A stretch of DNA of 64,000 bases from Nocardia otitidiscaviarum NBRC 14405 (GTDB lineage: Bacteria; Actinomycetota; Actinomycetes; Mycobacteriales; Mycobacteriaceae): NCBI RefSeq assembly GCF_000308635.1, contig NZ_BAGD01000107.1, forward strand, positions 1-64,000. The letters run 5' to 3'. Below, one piece after another: positions 8,439-18,398 of the stretch (position 1 is the stretch's first letter; each line of letters begins with the position of its first letter). The notes below the pieces were generated by a model. It was not told where the DNA came from and searched no databases. It saw nothing but the letters and a program-made list of their open reading frames with translations. A program made the translations under genes and the position numbers.

Positions 8439-11327
8439 TCACTCCGACCAGGCGGTGCGCAGTGTCGCGCGGTCGTCCACGCCGAGCTTCCGGCAGGCCG
8501 CGTCCAGGTGGTGCCCAACGGTTCGCACGCTGCGGAACACCTTGGCGGCGATATCCCGTTCCGTGAGTCCGGCGGCGGCCAAGCGCACCACCTGTAGTTC
8601 GAATGTGGTCAGCGGCTCCCCCGGCACGCGGTGTGCCTCGGCGACACGGTGCTCCTCGGCGCGCCGGTCCGCGGCGACGCGCTGTACATCGACGACGCGG
8701 AGCTCCCCCGGTGGCCGAGACTCTCGCGGCGCGCCGGTCTCGGCCCCCTGTTCCACCAGCCCACGCAACTCCGCGCGGGCTCGATCCGCCCACGGCACCG
8801 CCCCGAGCCGCTCGAACGTCTCCAGTGCTTCCACCAGCGCGGCCCGCGCCTGGGCCTCCCTGCCTTCCCTGCGCAGCCATTCCCCATAGAGCAGCCCGGT
8901 GCGCGCATGGTCGTACCAGCGCTGCGCCGCAGCGTGCAGCCCGAGCGCCTTGCCGAACAGCTCCCCGTCACCACTCAGCAGTCCCCGGCACCGCAGGGCG
9001 ATCCCCTCCGCCCACGGCTTGTCCAGGGCCGCCGCCCAGGTGTCGATCTCGGACATGGCGGCGCTGGCCCGATCGGGTCGCCGTGCCCGCACTGCCGCCT
9101 CGATCAGGTCCGCGAGCAGGTCGGTCCAGTGCCCGCGCGCCTGCTTCGGCTGCTCGTACAGTTCCCGCAGCCGGTCGAGCGCCTGCCGGTAGCGTCCGTA
9201 GCCGAGATCCAGCAGCGCCAGTGCCCAGTGCCCGTGGGTGACGTCGATGGCGTTGAAGTCGCCGGGCTCGTGCCGCAGCGTGCGCCCCGCCAGCTCCCGG
9301 CACCGCGCCTCGTCGCCACGCACGGCCGCGATCATGGCGAGCAGCGCCTCCGCCGTCGCCACCCGCCCCGGCTGCCCGGTGTCGGCGGCGACCCGGAGGC
9401 TGTGGGCGGCAATGATTTCCGCCTCCCGGAATCGGCCCAGGATGAGTTCCGCATTGGCCAGGACGCAGCCCACCGACGGGCACCAGGTGATCATGCCGCG
9501 CTCACACACCAGCCCGGCCAGTTCGGTGAGCTGTTCCCGCGCGACCTCCATATCCCCGATGAGCGCCGATTGCGCCGCGAACGCGTGCCGCAGCGAGATC
9601 ATCTCCAGCGGCACCGTCCGCCCGAAGGCCACGTTCGCCCGGATCAGCGCGATCCCGCCGACCGGGTCGCCGGTCTGCATGACCATCGGTCCTCGCAGCG
9701 CGGACAGCAGCGGCTCCCGCATGGGGCCGAGGGCCAGCTCCGCCAGCCGGTGGTACGCCGTCCGGAAATCCGCGAGATCGCCTGCGGTCCACGCGATCCG
9801 GCCCGCGTCGATGAGCAGCCACGCGGCCCGTTGCGGGTCGAGGTCGGCGACGTGTTCGGCGGCGTCGAGCATGATCTGATAGGCCCGGTGCGGTGACCCG
9901 ACCTCGAATTCGATCGTCGCCCGGACACCGAGTATCCGCGCCCGCTCCCCCGGTGCCAGGCAGAGCTGTTCGGCCGTGTCGGCGAGCCGCAGGGCCTGGT
10001 CGGCGCATCCGGCCGCGAGTGCGGTCTCCACGGCGCGGGTGAGCCTGCGGCCCCGTACGACGAGATCGGGCGTGAGCCGGGCGGCCGCTTCGAGGGCGCT
10101 GACGGCGCTGGCGTGCGCGGTGTGCGCGCAAGCGTATTCGGCGGCGGCCTCCAGTGCGGCGGCGACGGTTTCGTCCGGTGTGGTGCGAGCGTGGGCCAGC
10201 TGCCAGGCGTGGCGTACCGGATCGTGACCGAGTTCGGCGGCGAGGGCGAGGTGCACCGCCGTCCGGTGGGCCGTATCCGCCGCCCGGTATGCGGCCGTGC
10301 GCTGGAGCGGATGCCGGAAGGCCACGGTCTGCCCGGATCGGTGCAGCAGGCCGGTGTCCGCCGCGGCGGTGAGCGTGTCCCCGGTGCAGCCGAGGCGACC
10401 CAGGACCCGCTCGATCAGCTCGAGATCGCCGGTCTCCTCCGCGGCGACGACCAGCAGCGCGGTGCGCACGGCCGCGGGGTATCCGGCGATGCGATCCGCG
10501 TAGCCCGCGCACAACCGCCGCGTCAGCTCCTCCGCATCACCTACCTCGGCAGCAGTGTGCGATGAACCTCCGCCCATCCGATCCGCACGCGACAGCCCTC
10601 CGCTCGCCGCATCCCCCTGCGGCAACCCGTCCCCCCGTACCGACCCGTCGGCGGCCATGGCGGGAAATTCCGAGGCCGCCAATGGGTTCCCGGCAGCGGC
10701 CCGCACCACCCGGTCGCGCGCGTCCGGGGTGAGATCCGGGAAGCGGTGTGTGAGGAGAGCGGCGGCGGACTCGTGGTCCAGCGGTGCGAGCCGGAGTTCG
10801 GGCAATCCGTCGGCGCGGAGTTCGGTATCTCCGGCGAAGAGCAGGGCCAGGTGTTCGGCATCGAGGCGGCGGGCGGCGAACAGCAGGGCGTCCAGGCTGG
10901 GGCGGTCCAGCAGGTGGGCGTCGTCGATCAGGCACAGTACCGGAGCGGGCGCGGCGAGTTCGGCCAGCAGCGAGAGCACGGCCAAGCCGACGCAGAAGCG
11001 GTCGGCAGTGTCGCAGACCCGATGGCCGAGTGCGGTATCCAGGGCGAGGCGCTGCGGTGCCGGTAGTGCGTCCAGAGCGTTGTCGGCATTCTCCCCCACA
11101 GCCCCCAGCAACCGGCGCAGGCCCGCGAAGGGCAGGTCGGAGCCGTTCTCGATACCGGTGCAGCGCAGCACCCGCCAGCCCGCGGCGGCGTCCTCGGCCG
11201 CGTCCAACAGCGCGGTTTTGCCCAGGCCCGGGTCGGCGATCACGGTCAGCACACGACCGTGGCCCGCCCGTGCGTCGTCGAGCAGGTTGTGGATGTGCTG
11301 TATTTCTTTGACACGACCGAACAGCAC
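8439..11327 (-). CDS. LAL-type LuxR regulator 1 (ATPase, helical repeats, C-terminal HTH)
   Basis: Large ATP-binding regulator of the LuxR family (about 962 residues). The N-terminus has Walker A DPGLGKTALL (about 32-41) and Walker B PVLCLIDDAHLLD. A long alpha-helical TPR-like middle follows, and a LuxR helix-turn-helix ends the protein (LTTFELQVVRLAAAGLTERD, then VGHHLDAACRKLGV). LAL proteins are ligand- or protein-controlled activators, usually of nearby or pathway genes. GTG at 11327 is preferred over the ATG at 11411: TAGGTT lies seven bases upstream (leaderless pattern), the protein then starts VLFGRVKEIQ like its neighbour's MLYGRATEQ, and the divergent promoter gap becomes 122 bp. It is divergent from two related LAL genes and more diverged in its HTH. 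Target unknown. Confidence 0.88.
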   Translation of the reverse strand: MLFGRVKEIQHIHNLLDDARAGHGRVLTVIADPGLGKTALLDAAEDAAAGWRVLRCTGIENGSDLPFAGLRRLLGAVGENADNALDALPAPQRLALDTALGHRVCDTADRFCVGLAVLSLLAELAAPAPVLCLIDDAHLLDRPSLDALLFAARRLDAEHLALLFAGDTELRADGLPELRLAPLDHESAAALLTHRFPDLTPDARDRVVRAAAGNPLAASEFPAMAADGSVRGDGLPQGDAASGGLSRADRMGGGSSHTAAEVGDAEELTRRLCAGYADRIAGYPAAVRTALLVVAAEETGDLELIERVLGRLGCTGDTLTAAADTGLLHRSGQTVAFRHPLQRTAAYRAADTAHRTAVHLALAAELGHDPVRHAWQLAHARTTPDETVAAALEAAAEYACAHTAHASAVSALEAAARLTPDLVVRGRRLTRAVETALAAGCADQALRLADTAEQLCLAPGERARILGVRATIEFEVGSPHRAYQIMLDAAEHVADLDPQRAAWLLIDAGRIAWTAGDLADFRTAYHRLAELALGPMREPLLSALRGPMVMQTGDPVGGIALIRANVAFGRTVPLEMISLRHAFAAQSALIGDMEVAREQLTELAGLVCERGMITWCPSVGCVLANAELILGRFREAEIIAAHSLRVAADTGQPGRVATAEALLAMIAAVRGDEARCRELAGRTLRHEPGDFNAIDVTHGHWALALLDLGYGRYRQALDRLRELYEQPKQARGHWTDLLADLIEAAVRARRPDRASAAMSEIDTWAAALDKPWAEGIALRCRGLLSGDGELFGKALGLHAAAQRWYDHARTGLLYGEWLRREGREAQARAALVEALETFERLGAVPWADRARAELRGLVEQGAETGAPRESRPPGELRVVDVQRVAADRRAEEHRVAEAHRVPGEPLTTFELQVVRLAAAGLTERDIAAKVFRSVRTVGHHLDAACRKLGVDDRATLRTAWSE

Positions 11328-11449
11328 ATGCGACAACCTATGTCCCGGACCGGGAATCAGCAAATGGTGAACGTTCTGATTTCGCACCGTGCGCGCAGGT
11401 CGGCCGCACATACCGAAACGGTCGGTCGGTCCAAAGAGAATGACCGACT

Positions 11450-14215
11450 ATGACCGCGCGAACACTCGACCCACCGACTCCCGACTCGCCGCGTCCCCCG
11501 GCGCCGTCCCTGGTCGGCCGCACCGCGGAAATGCACCGCATCGCGGCCCTCACCGCGGCGGCCGCCGCGGGTCGCGGTGGCGGACTCGCCGTGCTCGGCG
11601 ATCCGGGCACGGGCAAATCGGCGCTGCTCGAGTACGCGGCAGCGGCGGCCCCCGACTCGGTGCTGGTACTGCGCTGCACCGGAGTCGAGAGCGAGTCCGA
11701 ATTGCCGTTCGCCGGGCTGCAATTGCTCCTCCATCCGTTCCTGCACCGGCTCGATGCCCTCGCCGAACCACATCGCGGCATCCTGCGCCGGGCCTTCGGC
11801 CTGAGCGCCGCCGCGGCGAATCCCTCGAACGACCGCATCGCGGTCGGCCTGGCCACCCTGGAACTGCTGGCCGAGATCGCCGCCGAGCAGCCGCTGCTGT
11901 GCCTGATCGACGATGCGCGGTGGCTGGACTGCCCCTCGGTGGACGCCCTGCACTTCGCCGCGAATCGGCTCGATGCCGAAGCGGTGGCGCTGATCTTCGC
12001 GGCGCGACCGGAGTACCGCACCGCGCTGCCGGTACTGCGATTGGGCCCGCTCGACACCGCGCATTCCCGAACCCTGTTGGATGAGCGGTTTCCGCAGCTC
12101 GCCCCCGAACTGCGCGACCGGGTGCTCGCCGAGGCGGCCGGAATCCCGCTGGCCATCCTGGAATTGCCGCGCATGGATCTCGACGCACTGCCGGTGGAGC
12201 CCCTGCCGCTGCCCGAACGGCTCTATGCGGGTTACTGCGAACATATTGCGGCTCAGCATGACTCGACGCGGCTGGCACTCCTGGTGGTGGCGGCCGACGA
12301 GACCGGGTGCGTCACCGTGGTGCGACGCGCCCTGCGCCGGCTCGGGCTGAGCGATGACGCACTGGTGGCAGCCGAGCACTCCGGCATGGTCGTCGTCTCC
12401 GGTACCCGCGTGACCTTCCGGCATCCGCTCAAGCGCTCCGCCGCCTACCGGTTGGCTCCGTTCACCAGTCGCCAGACCGTGCACGCGGCGCTGGCCGAGG
12501 CACTGGCCGACGATCCGGACCGCAGGGCCTGGCATCTGGCCGCCGCGACCGCCGCACCGGACGAAACCGTCGCCGCCGCAGTGGAAGCCGCGGCGCTGCG
12601 GGCCGCCGACCGCAGCGCCCACGGCGCCGCCGCCACCGCCTTCGAACGCGCGGCGCGACTCACGCCCGATCCGGTGCACGGTGCCCGCCGCCTGATTCGT
12701 GCCATGGCGGCACTGGTGGAGGCGGGACGGCCCGAGCATGCGCTCGTGGTCGCCGACCGGCTGGACCCCGCGGTGCTGGATGCGCCGCGTCGGACCCACC
12801 TGCACGAACTGCGCGCACAGATCGCCGTCGAATCCGATTCGCTCGGCACGGCCTACGATCTGTTCCGCGCGGCCGCGGCGGAATCCGCTGTCGCGCAGCC
12901 CTATCGGGCCGGTCTGCTGCTGCTCGACGCCGCGCGCGCCGCCTGGGTGGCCGGTGATCTGCCGGGCCTGCTCCGCGCCCGAGAGCACCTGGCCGACCTG
13001 GCCCTCGGCACCTCCGCCGCACCGCTGCTGGCCGCCGTGGACGGTCCGATCCAGCTGGCGACCGGCGCCCAGTCCGCCGGTGTCGCGCTCATTCGCGCCG
13101 CGACGAGAACCGGGCGCTCGGCACCGGATCCCACCGCCCGGTTCACGCTGGCCCTGCTGGCCACCCTCGCCTCCGATATCGAGCAGGCGCACGCACTGCT
13201 GACCGATCTGGCCGCCGAGTACAGCACGCTCGGCATGGCCGGGCGGCTGCCCGCGGTGCATGGCGCGCTGGGCACGATCCAGCTGCTGCTCGGTCGTTTT
13301 CGTGATGCCGAGGCCACCTGCCTGGAGGCGGCCCGGTTGGCCGACTGCACGGGCACGCCGAGCCGGGCGCGCCAGGCCCGGTCCATCCTGGCCGTCCTGG
13401 CCGCGGTGCGCGGCGACACCGATCGCTGCCGGGAGCTGGCCGGCCGGCAGCCGCGGCACCCGCGCCGCGCGGTGAACACCATCGACGCCGCGCACACCGA
13501 ATGGGCACTGCTGCACCTGGATCTGGCACAGGGCCGATACGAGGCGGCGGTAGCGCGGGGTGAGGCGCTGGCCAGCAGCCCGCACCGGCCGCTGGCCCAG
13601 TGGCCGCACCTGCTCGCGGACCGGGTGGAGGCGGCCGTGCGCCAGCGACAGCCGGAGCGGGCCGCCGAACCGCTCGCGGCACTCGTCGAATTCGCCGCCG
13701 CGACCAAGAATCCGTGGGTGCGGGGCCTGGCGCTGCGCTGCGGCGCGCTGGTGGACGGCAACGCCGACCGGTACGAGGAAGCGCTGCGCCTGCACGCCAA
13801 GGCAGAGCGCAGGTTCGACCACGCGCGCACCGCACTGCTGTACGGCGAATGGCTGCGGCGGGAGCGCCGGGTGCGGGAGGCACGCACCCGGCTGTCGACG
13901 GCGCTGGCGGACTTCGAACGGCTGGGCGCGCGGCCCTGGGCGGAGCGGGCACGGGCCGAGTCGCGGGCGGCAGGCGGGGCCGAGTCCACCGATACCGCAG
14001 CGCCCGCGCCGAATGATCATCGCGTGGGACTGCTCACTCCGCAGGAACTCCAGGTGGTTCGCCTGGCAGCTCTCGGCGCGACCAACAACGAGATCGGCGC
14101 ACGCCTGTTTCTCAGCCCCAAAACCGTTGGGCACCACCTCTATCGGGCCTTCCCGAAGCTCGGGGTGCGCAGTCGCGTCGAGCTGGCGCGACTGCTGGCC
14201 GACGAACCCTGGTGA
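11450..14215 (+). CDS. LAL-type LuxR regulator 2
   Basis: LAL-type LuxR family ATPase regulator of 921 residues. A proline-rich 20-residue N-terminus precedes LVGRTAEMHRI, then Walker A GDPGTGKSALL (about 50-60) and Walker B PLLCLIDDARWLD. The helical middle contains repeated A-rich TPR-like helices. The C-terminal HTH reads LTPQELQVVRLAALGATNNE and ends with TVGHHLYRAFPKLGV. The ATG at 11450 is the first start in frame. It is followed 24 bp later by a close paralogue on the same strand, so the two are probably one transcript formed by tandem duplication. Function of the target genes cannot be read from the sequence. Confidence 0.9.
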   Translation: MTARTLDPPTPDSPRPPAPSLVGRTAEMHRIAALTAAAAAGRGGGLAVLGDPGTGKSALLEYAAAAAPDSVLVLRCTGVESESELPFAGLQLLLHPFLHRLDALAEPHRGILRRAFGLSAAAANPSNDRIAVGLATLELLAEIAAEQPLLCLIDDARWLDCPSVDALHFAANRLDAEAVALIFAARPEYRTALPVLRLGPLDTAHSRTLLDERFPQLAPELRDRVLAEAAGIPLAILELPRMDLDALPVEPLPLPERLYAGYCEHIAAQHDSTRLALLVVAADETGCVTVVRRALRRLGLSDDALVAAEHSGMVVVSGTRVTFRHPLKRSAAYRLAPFTSRQTVHAALAEALADDPDRRAWHLAAATAAPDETVAAAVEAAALRAADRSAHGAAATAFERAARLTPDPVHGARRLIRAMAALVEAGRPEHALVVADRLDPAVLDAPRRTHLHELRAQIAVESDSLGTAYDLFRAAAAESAVAQPYRAGLLLLDAARAAWVAGDLPGLLRAREHLADLALGTSAAPLLAAVDGPIQLATGAQSAGVALIRAATRTGRSAPDPTARFTLALLATLASDIEQAHALLTDLAAEYSTLGMAGRLPAVHGALGTIQLLLGRFRDAEATCLEAARLADCTGTPSRARQARSILAVLAAVRGDTDRCRELAGRQPRHPRRAVNTIDAAHTEWALLHLDLAQGRYEAAVARGEALASSPHRPLAQWPHLLADRVEAAVRQRQPERAAEPLAALVEFAAATKNPWVRGLALRCGALVDGNADRYEEALRLHAKAERRFDHARTALLYGEWLRRERRVREARTRLSTALADFERLGARPWAERARAESRAAGGAESTDTAAPAPNDHRVGLLTPQELQVVRLAALGATNNEIGARLFLSPKTVGHHLYRAFPKLGVRSRVELARLLADEPW

Positions 14216-14239
14216 GCCGTCGCCGGGCGGAGGAGTGAA

Positions 14240-16948
14240 TTGCGGCCCGATCGCCCGAGCGGCAAAGTGCTGGTAATGCTCTACGGCCGCGCGACCGAAC
14301 AACATCGCATCCGGACGCTGCTCTCGGACGCCCGCGCGGGGCGCAGCGGGGCGCTGGCGGTGCTCGCCGGTCCCGGCGAGGGCAAATCCGCACTGCTGCG
14401 CCGGGCCGCCGAACTCACCGATCCGAGTTGGCGGATCCTGCGCTGCACCGGCATCGAGACCGCGGCCGAACTCCCCTTCACCGCCCTGCGGCAGTTGCTG
14501 CAACCCGCGCTGCCCCACCTGGATGTACTGCCGGAGCCGCAGCGGGAGGCGCTGAGCTGCGCGCTGGGACTGCGGCCGCTGGCGAATCCGGAACGGTTCC
14601 TGGTGGGCCTGGCGACGCTGTCGCTGCTGACGGAACTGGCCACCGACGCCCCCGTGCTGTGCCTGATCGACGACGCGCAGTGGCTGGACCAGTCGTCGCT
14701 GGACGCCCTGCTGTTCACGGCCCGCAGACTGGGCACGGAGAGCGTCGTGCTGCTGTTCGCGGGTCGAGCGCCGTTCCGCGCGCCGGGGCTCGAGCGCCTG
14801 TGTCCGGCCCCGCTGGATTCCGAACAGGCGCGAACGCTGCTGGCGGACCACTTCCCGATGCTGCCGGTCGAGGTGCGTGACCGGGTGCTCGCGGAGGCGG
14901 CGGGCAACCCGCTGGCACTGCTGGAGCTGCCGGGCATGAATCCCGGGATGTCGCAGGTGGGTCCGCTGGCGCTCAGCGATCGGCTGCTGGCCGGATATCA
15001 GCAGCACATCGCGGCCTTGCCGGAGGCGGCGCGGCGGGCCCTGCTGGTGGCCGCCGCCGACGACAACGGTGAGCTGGCCACGGTGCTGCGGGTGCTGGCC
15101 GCGCTCGGGGCCGGACCCGATGCGCTCGCGGCGGCGGAGCACGGCGGCCTCGTCGACGTCTCGGGGCAGCGCGTGCTGTTCCGGCATCCGATCATGCGGG
15201 CCGCGGCGTACCGCAGCGCGCCCGCCGACGCGCGGCGCGCGGTGCACGCGGCACTCGCCACGGCGCTCGCCGACGATCCGGACCGGCAAGCCTGGCACCT
15301 GGCCGAGGCTGCTCGAGAGCCGAACGAAACCGTCGCGGCCGCACTGGAATCGGCTGCGCTGCGGGCGCGGGAGCGCTGTGGGCACGGGGCGGCGGCCAGC
15401 ACGTGGGAGCGCGCCGCACAGCTGTCACCGGCTCCGCGCGAACGCGCCCGGCGTCTGGTCGAAGCCTTGGAGAACGCTGCCGGCGCCGGGCGTTTCGACA
15501 GCGCCGAACGGCTGGCCGACGAGCTCACACCGCTGCCCGTCGATCCGGTGTGGCGCGCCCGGATCGCCAGGGTCCGCGCGTACACGGCGATCGAACGCGG
15601 CGCACCGGAGCGGGCGTATCGACTGCTGCGCGCGGGAGCGGCGGCCGTGGCGGCGACCGATCCCGAGCGTGCGGCGGTACTCCTCCTCGAGGCCGGTCGA
15701 TGCGCCTGGGCCGCAGCCGATCTGGGCGCACTGCGGGAGGCGCGCGACCAGCTGCGGGAGCTGCCGCCGAGCCCGGACCGCGACCGCTTCCTGCTCGCCT
15801 ACGAGGGCGCGTTGGGTCTGTACGCCGACGATCCGACCGATGGCATCGCGCTGTTGCGCCGCAACCGGGCCACCGCATCCGAGCTGCGGCAGCGGGATCC
15901 GGTGGTGCGCCTGGTGCTGTCGACGCAGGCGATCGTGCTCGGCGATACCGACGCCACCCGCGACCTGCTCTCCGAACTGGCCGAGGACTGCCGCGCCCAG
16001 GGTGCGGCGGGCTGGCTGGTCACCGTCGAATCACGCGTGGCCCAGGTGGAATTCATGGCCGGTCGGTTTCGCGAGGCGGAGCTGCTGGCCACCGAGGCCG
16101 CCCAGCTCGGCGACCATGCCGACCAGCCGGTGCGCGGCACCCACGCGGCCGCGGTACTGGCGCTGACCGCCGCCGCGATGGGCGATGCCGCACGCTGCCT
16201 GAAGCTGGTCGAGAGGTACCGGAAGGGGCCACCCATCGCCGCCATGCACCGCACGCAGTTCGATTGGGCGGTGGCAGTACTGGATATGGCCCGCGGAGAT
16301 TTCGAATCCGCACTGGACCGGATGGAGGCCCTGGACCGCACCCCGATGAATCGGCACGGCCAGTGGCTGTCCGTCTACGCCGACCGCATCGAGGCCGCGG
16401 CGCGCACCGGCCGGCCGGAGCGGGCCCGGGAACCGCTGGAAGCCCTACGGATCTGGGCCGCGGCACTGGATGCCCCGTGGGCGCAGGCGCTGCTGCTGCG
16501 CGGGCGGGCGGTACTGACGGGTGACCCGGATGCCTACGCCCGAGCCCTCGAGCTGCATACCGCCGCGGGCCGCTGGTTCGACCGGGCCCGCACCGGGCTG
16601 CTGTACGGCGAATGGCTGCGCCACCAGCACCGCCTCGCCGCCGCGCGCACCGAATTGCACACGGCCGCTGACTCCTTCGACCGGGTGGGCGCGAACTCCT
16701 GGGCGGAGCGGGCGCGCGCGGAGCTGCGTGCCGCGGGTGCGGTGGCGGCCACCGGCCGCGAATCCGTCGCGGCTTTGACACCGCAGGAATTGCAGGTGGC
16801 GCGGCTCGCCGCGACCGGAGGCACCAATCGGGAGATCGCGGCCCGCCTGTTCCTGAGCCCGAAGACGGTGGGGCATCATCTGTCGCGGGTCTTCCGCAAG
16901 CTCGGGGTCGCCAATCGAGTGGAACTGGCCCGCCTGGAGCTGGATTGA
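14240..16948 (+). CDS. LAL-type LuxR regulator 3
   Basis: Third LAL-type regulator, 902 residues. Walker A AGPGEGKSALL lies near residues 43-53 and Walker B PVLCLIDDAQWLDQ further on. The helical sensor middle is followed by the C-terminal LuxR HTH (LTPQELQVARLAATGGTNRE, SPKTVGHHLSRVFRKLGV). The TTG at 14240 has GGAGGAG four bases upstream; ATG at 14276, giving MLYGRATEQHRI, is the main alternative and fits the family's common N-terminus. Its HTH is nearly the same as that of the preceding gene, so both may recognise similar DNA. It is probably translated from the same mRNA as regulator 2. A long hairpin follows at 17054. Confidence 0.9.
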   Translation: MRPDRPSGKVLVMLYGRATEQHRIRTLLSDARAGRSGALAVLAGPGEGKSALLRRAAELTDPSWRILRCTGIETAAELPFTALRQLLQPALPHLDVLPEPQREALSCALGLRPLANPERFLVGLATLSLLTELATDAPVLCLIDDAQWLDQSSLDALLFTARRLGTESVVLLFAGRAPFRAPGLERLCPAPLDSEQARTLLADHFPMLPVEVRDRVLAEAAGNPLALLELPGMNPGMSQVGPLALSDRLLAGYQQHIAALPEAARRALLVAAADDNGELATVLRVLAALGAGPDALAAAEHGGLVDVSGQRVLFRHPIMRAAAYRSAPADARRAVHAALATALADDPDRQAWHLAEAAREPNETVAAALESAALRARERCGHGAAASTWERAAQLSPAPRERARRLVEALENAAGAGRFDSAERLADELTPLPVDPVWRARIARVRAYTAIERGAPERAYRLLRAGAAAVAATDPERAAVLLLEAGRCAWAAADLGALREARDQLRELPPSPDRDRFLLAYEGALGLYADDPTDGIALLRRNRATASELRQRDPVVRLVLSTQAIVLGDTDATRDLLSELAEDCRAQGAAGWLVTVESRVAQVEFMAGRFREAELLATEAAQLGDHADQPVRGTHAAAVLALTAAAMGDAARCLKLVERYRKGPPIAAMHRTQFDWAVAVLDMARGDFESALDRMEALDRTPMNRHGQWLSVYADRIEAAARTGRPERAREPLEALRIWAAALDAPWAQALLLRGRAVLTGDPDAYARALELHTAAGRWFDRARTGLLYGEWLRHQHRLAAARTELHTAADSFDRVGANSWAERARAELRAAGAVAATGRESVAALTPQELQVARLAATGGTNREIAARLFLSPKTVGHHLSRVFRKLGVANRVELARLELD

Positions 16949-17053
16949 GCCCGTGACGGTCCGGACGGAGCCCGTGGTGACGAGGCGGACGTCGAATTCG
17001 GGGGAGGCCGCCTCGCCACACCGGCCGTCCACGACCGGTGACGGTCGCGGACG

Positions 17054-17090
17054 GATCGGCGGTACAGCGAGGGATGCCGTACCGCCGATC
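17054..17090. terminator. Perfect 12-bp hairpin between convergent genes
   Basis: GATCGGCGGTAC (17054-17065) and GTACCGCCGATC (17079-17090) form a perfect 12-bp stem around a 13-nt loop. It lies between LAL regulator 3 and the convergent monooxygenase gene. There is no T-run, but actinobacterial terminators often lack one, so a bidirectional terminator is the likeliest role. Confidence 0.55.
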
Positions 17091-17180
17091 ACCAGACTAG
17101 GAAGACGGCGGTCGCGCCGGTATCGGGCGAATGCCCTAATCGGCTGCGGCGGCAACCGCCCACAGCGGAGTCGGCAACGC

Positions 17181-18320
17181 TCAGCGGGGTGGATGCCAGT
17201 CGAGCGTGGGCGCCAGTGAGTTCAGCATCACCCGGCCCGGGAGCAGCCGCAGTGCCAGATTCCGGGCCGCGACGGCCGGGCGCGAATGCCGGTGCGCGAG
17301 TGCGCCCATGAGATGGGAGCGCTCGGCGATGCCCTGCACGCGGGGACGCCGCGCGCGGTCGTAGGCGGCGAGTGCGGCGGCGGTCTCGGGGTGTGAGTCG
17401 AGCGCGGCCGCCAGCGTGAGGGCGTCCTCCAGGGCCTGATTCGCGCCCTGGCCCAGATTCGGTGTCATGGCGTGCGCCGCATCGCCGAGCAGCGCGATCC
17501 GGCCGTCGGCGAAGCTGTCCAGATGCGGCAGTTCGAGAATGTCGTGCCGCAGCACCGCCGACTCGGTGGCGGCCGCCAACAGTTCGGGAATGGGGTCGTG
17601 CCAGGAACCGAAGCGACGTCGCAGCTCCGCCAGCTCACCCTCGTCGCCGCACTGTCCGGCCGGAACACTCGCGGCGGCATAGAGATAGACCCGCCCGTCC
17701 GGCAGCGGCGCGAGCCCGATCCGTTGGCCTCGCCCCCAGGTCTCCCCGCCGGAGCGCACCGGCCGCGGCGGGGAGACAACCAGCCGCCACGCCGTGTATC
17801 CGACGTAGCGGGGGCGCGGCGCGTCGGGCCACAGACGCGTGCGGACCGGGCTGTGCAGACCGTCGGCGGCGATCACCAGATCGGCCCGCGCGGTACCGCG
17901 GCGGTGCACCACCTCCACTTTGGCTCCGACCGTGCGCACCTCCTCCACCTCGGTGTCCACGTGCAGGGCGTGATCGGGGACGGCGGCCCGCAGGCTGTCC
18001 AGCAGATCGGCCCGATGCAGGACGACGAGGGGACCGAAGCGGCGCTCGAACTCGCGGGTGTCGGTGCGCGACAGCCAGCGGCCCGAGGGGGTGCGGATGC
18101 CCGCCGTGGTCTCCGCCAATGCGCGCGCCCGGACGACAGCGCCGAGCCCGAGGGCGTCCAAGGCGCGCAGACCGTTGGGGCAGATGGAGATTCCCGCACC
18201 GACCGCACCGAAGTCACGGGCCTTCTCCAGCACCGCGACCTCCCACCCTCGCAGCCCCAGCGCGCGGGCCGCCGCCAGCCCCCCGATACCGCCACCGACG
18301 ACGATGGCTTCCCTGCCCAT
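17181..18320 (-). CDS. FAD-dependent monooxygenase (salicylate hydroxylase-like group)
   Basis: Class A flavoprotein monooxygenase of 379 residues. It starts with the FAD dinucleotide motif VVGGGIGGLAAARALGLRGW (about 6-25). A second FAD motif, LLGDAAHAMTPNLGQGANQA, lies near residue 280, and the DG fingerprint appears as ADLVIAADGLHSPVR. These enzymes use NAD(P)H and O2 to hydroxylate aromatic or related compounds; the substrate here is unknown. The ATG at 18320 has GGAGGG upstream and gives the right N-terminus; the frame up to 18347 adds nine unlikely residues. It lies 78 bp downstream of the SRPBCC-SDR gene on the same strand, so both may share a transcript. Confidence 0.88.
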   Translation of the reverse strand: MGREAIVVGGGIGGLAAARALGLRGWEVAVLEKARDFGAVGAGISICPNGLRALDALGLGAVVRARALAETTAGIRTPSGRWLSRTDTREFERRFGPLVVLHRADLLDSLRAAVPDHALHVDTEVEEVRTVGAKVEVVHRRGTARADLVIAADGLHSPVRTRLWPDAPRPRYVGYTAWRLVVSPPRPVRSGGETWGRGQRIGLAPLPDGRVYLYAAASVPAGQCGDEGELAELRRRFGSWHDPIPELLAAATESAVLRHDILELPHLDSFADGRIALLGDAAHAMTPNLGQGANQALEDALTLAAALDSHPETAAALAAYDRARRPRVQGIAERSHLMGALAHRHSRPAVAARNLALRLLPGRVMLNSLAPTLDWHPPR

Positions 18321-18398
18321 TGCGACTCCCTCCGACGAACACACCAACGCTAGGGACGGGTGTGCCGTGGCGCTATCGGGCGATCGCCCGTATCCGGT

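Noticed and set aside
11357-15385. 1342-codon minus-strand frame opposite LAL2 and LAL3
   Set aside because: Shadow caused by high GC; the plus-strand frames contain Walker and HTH motifs.
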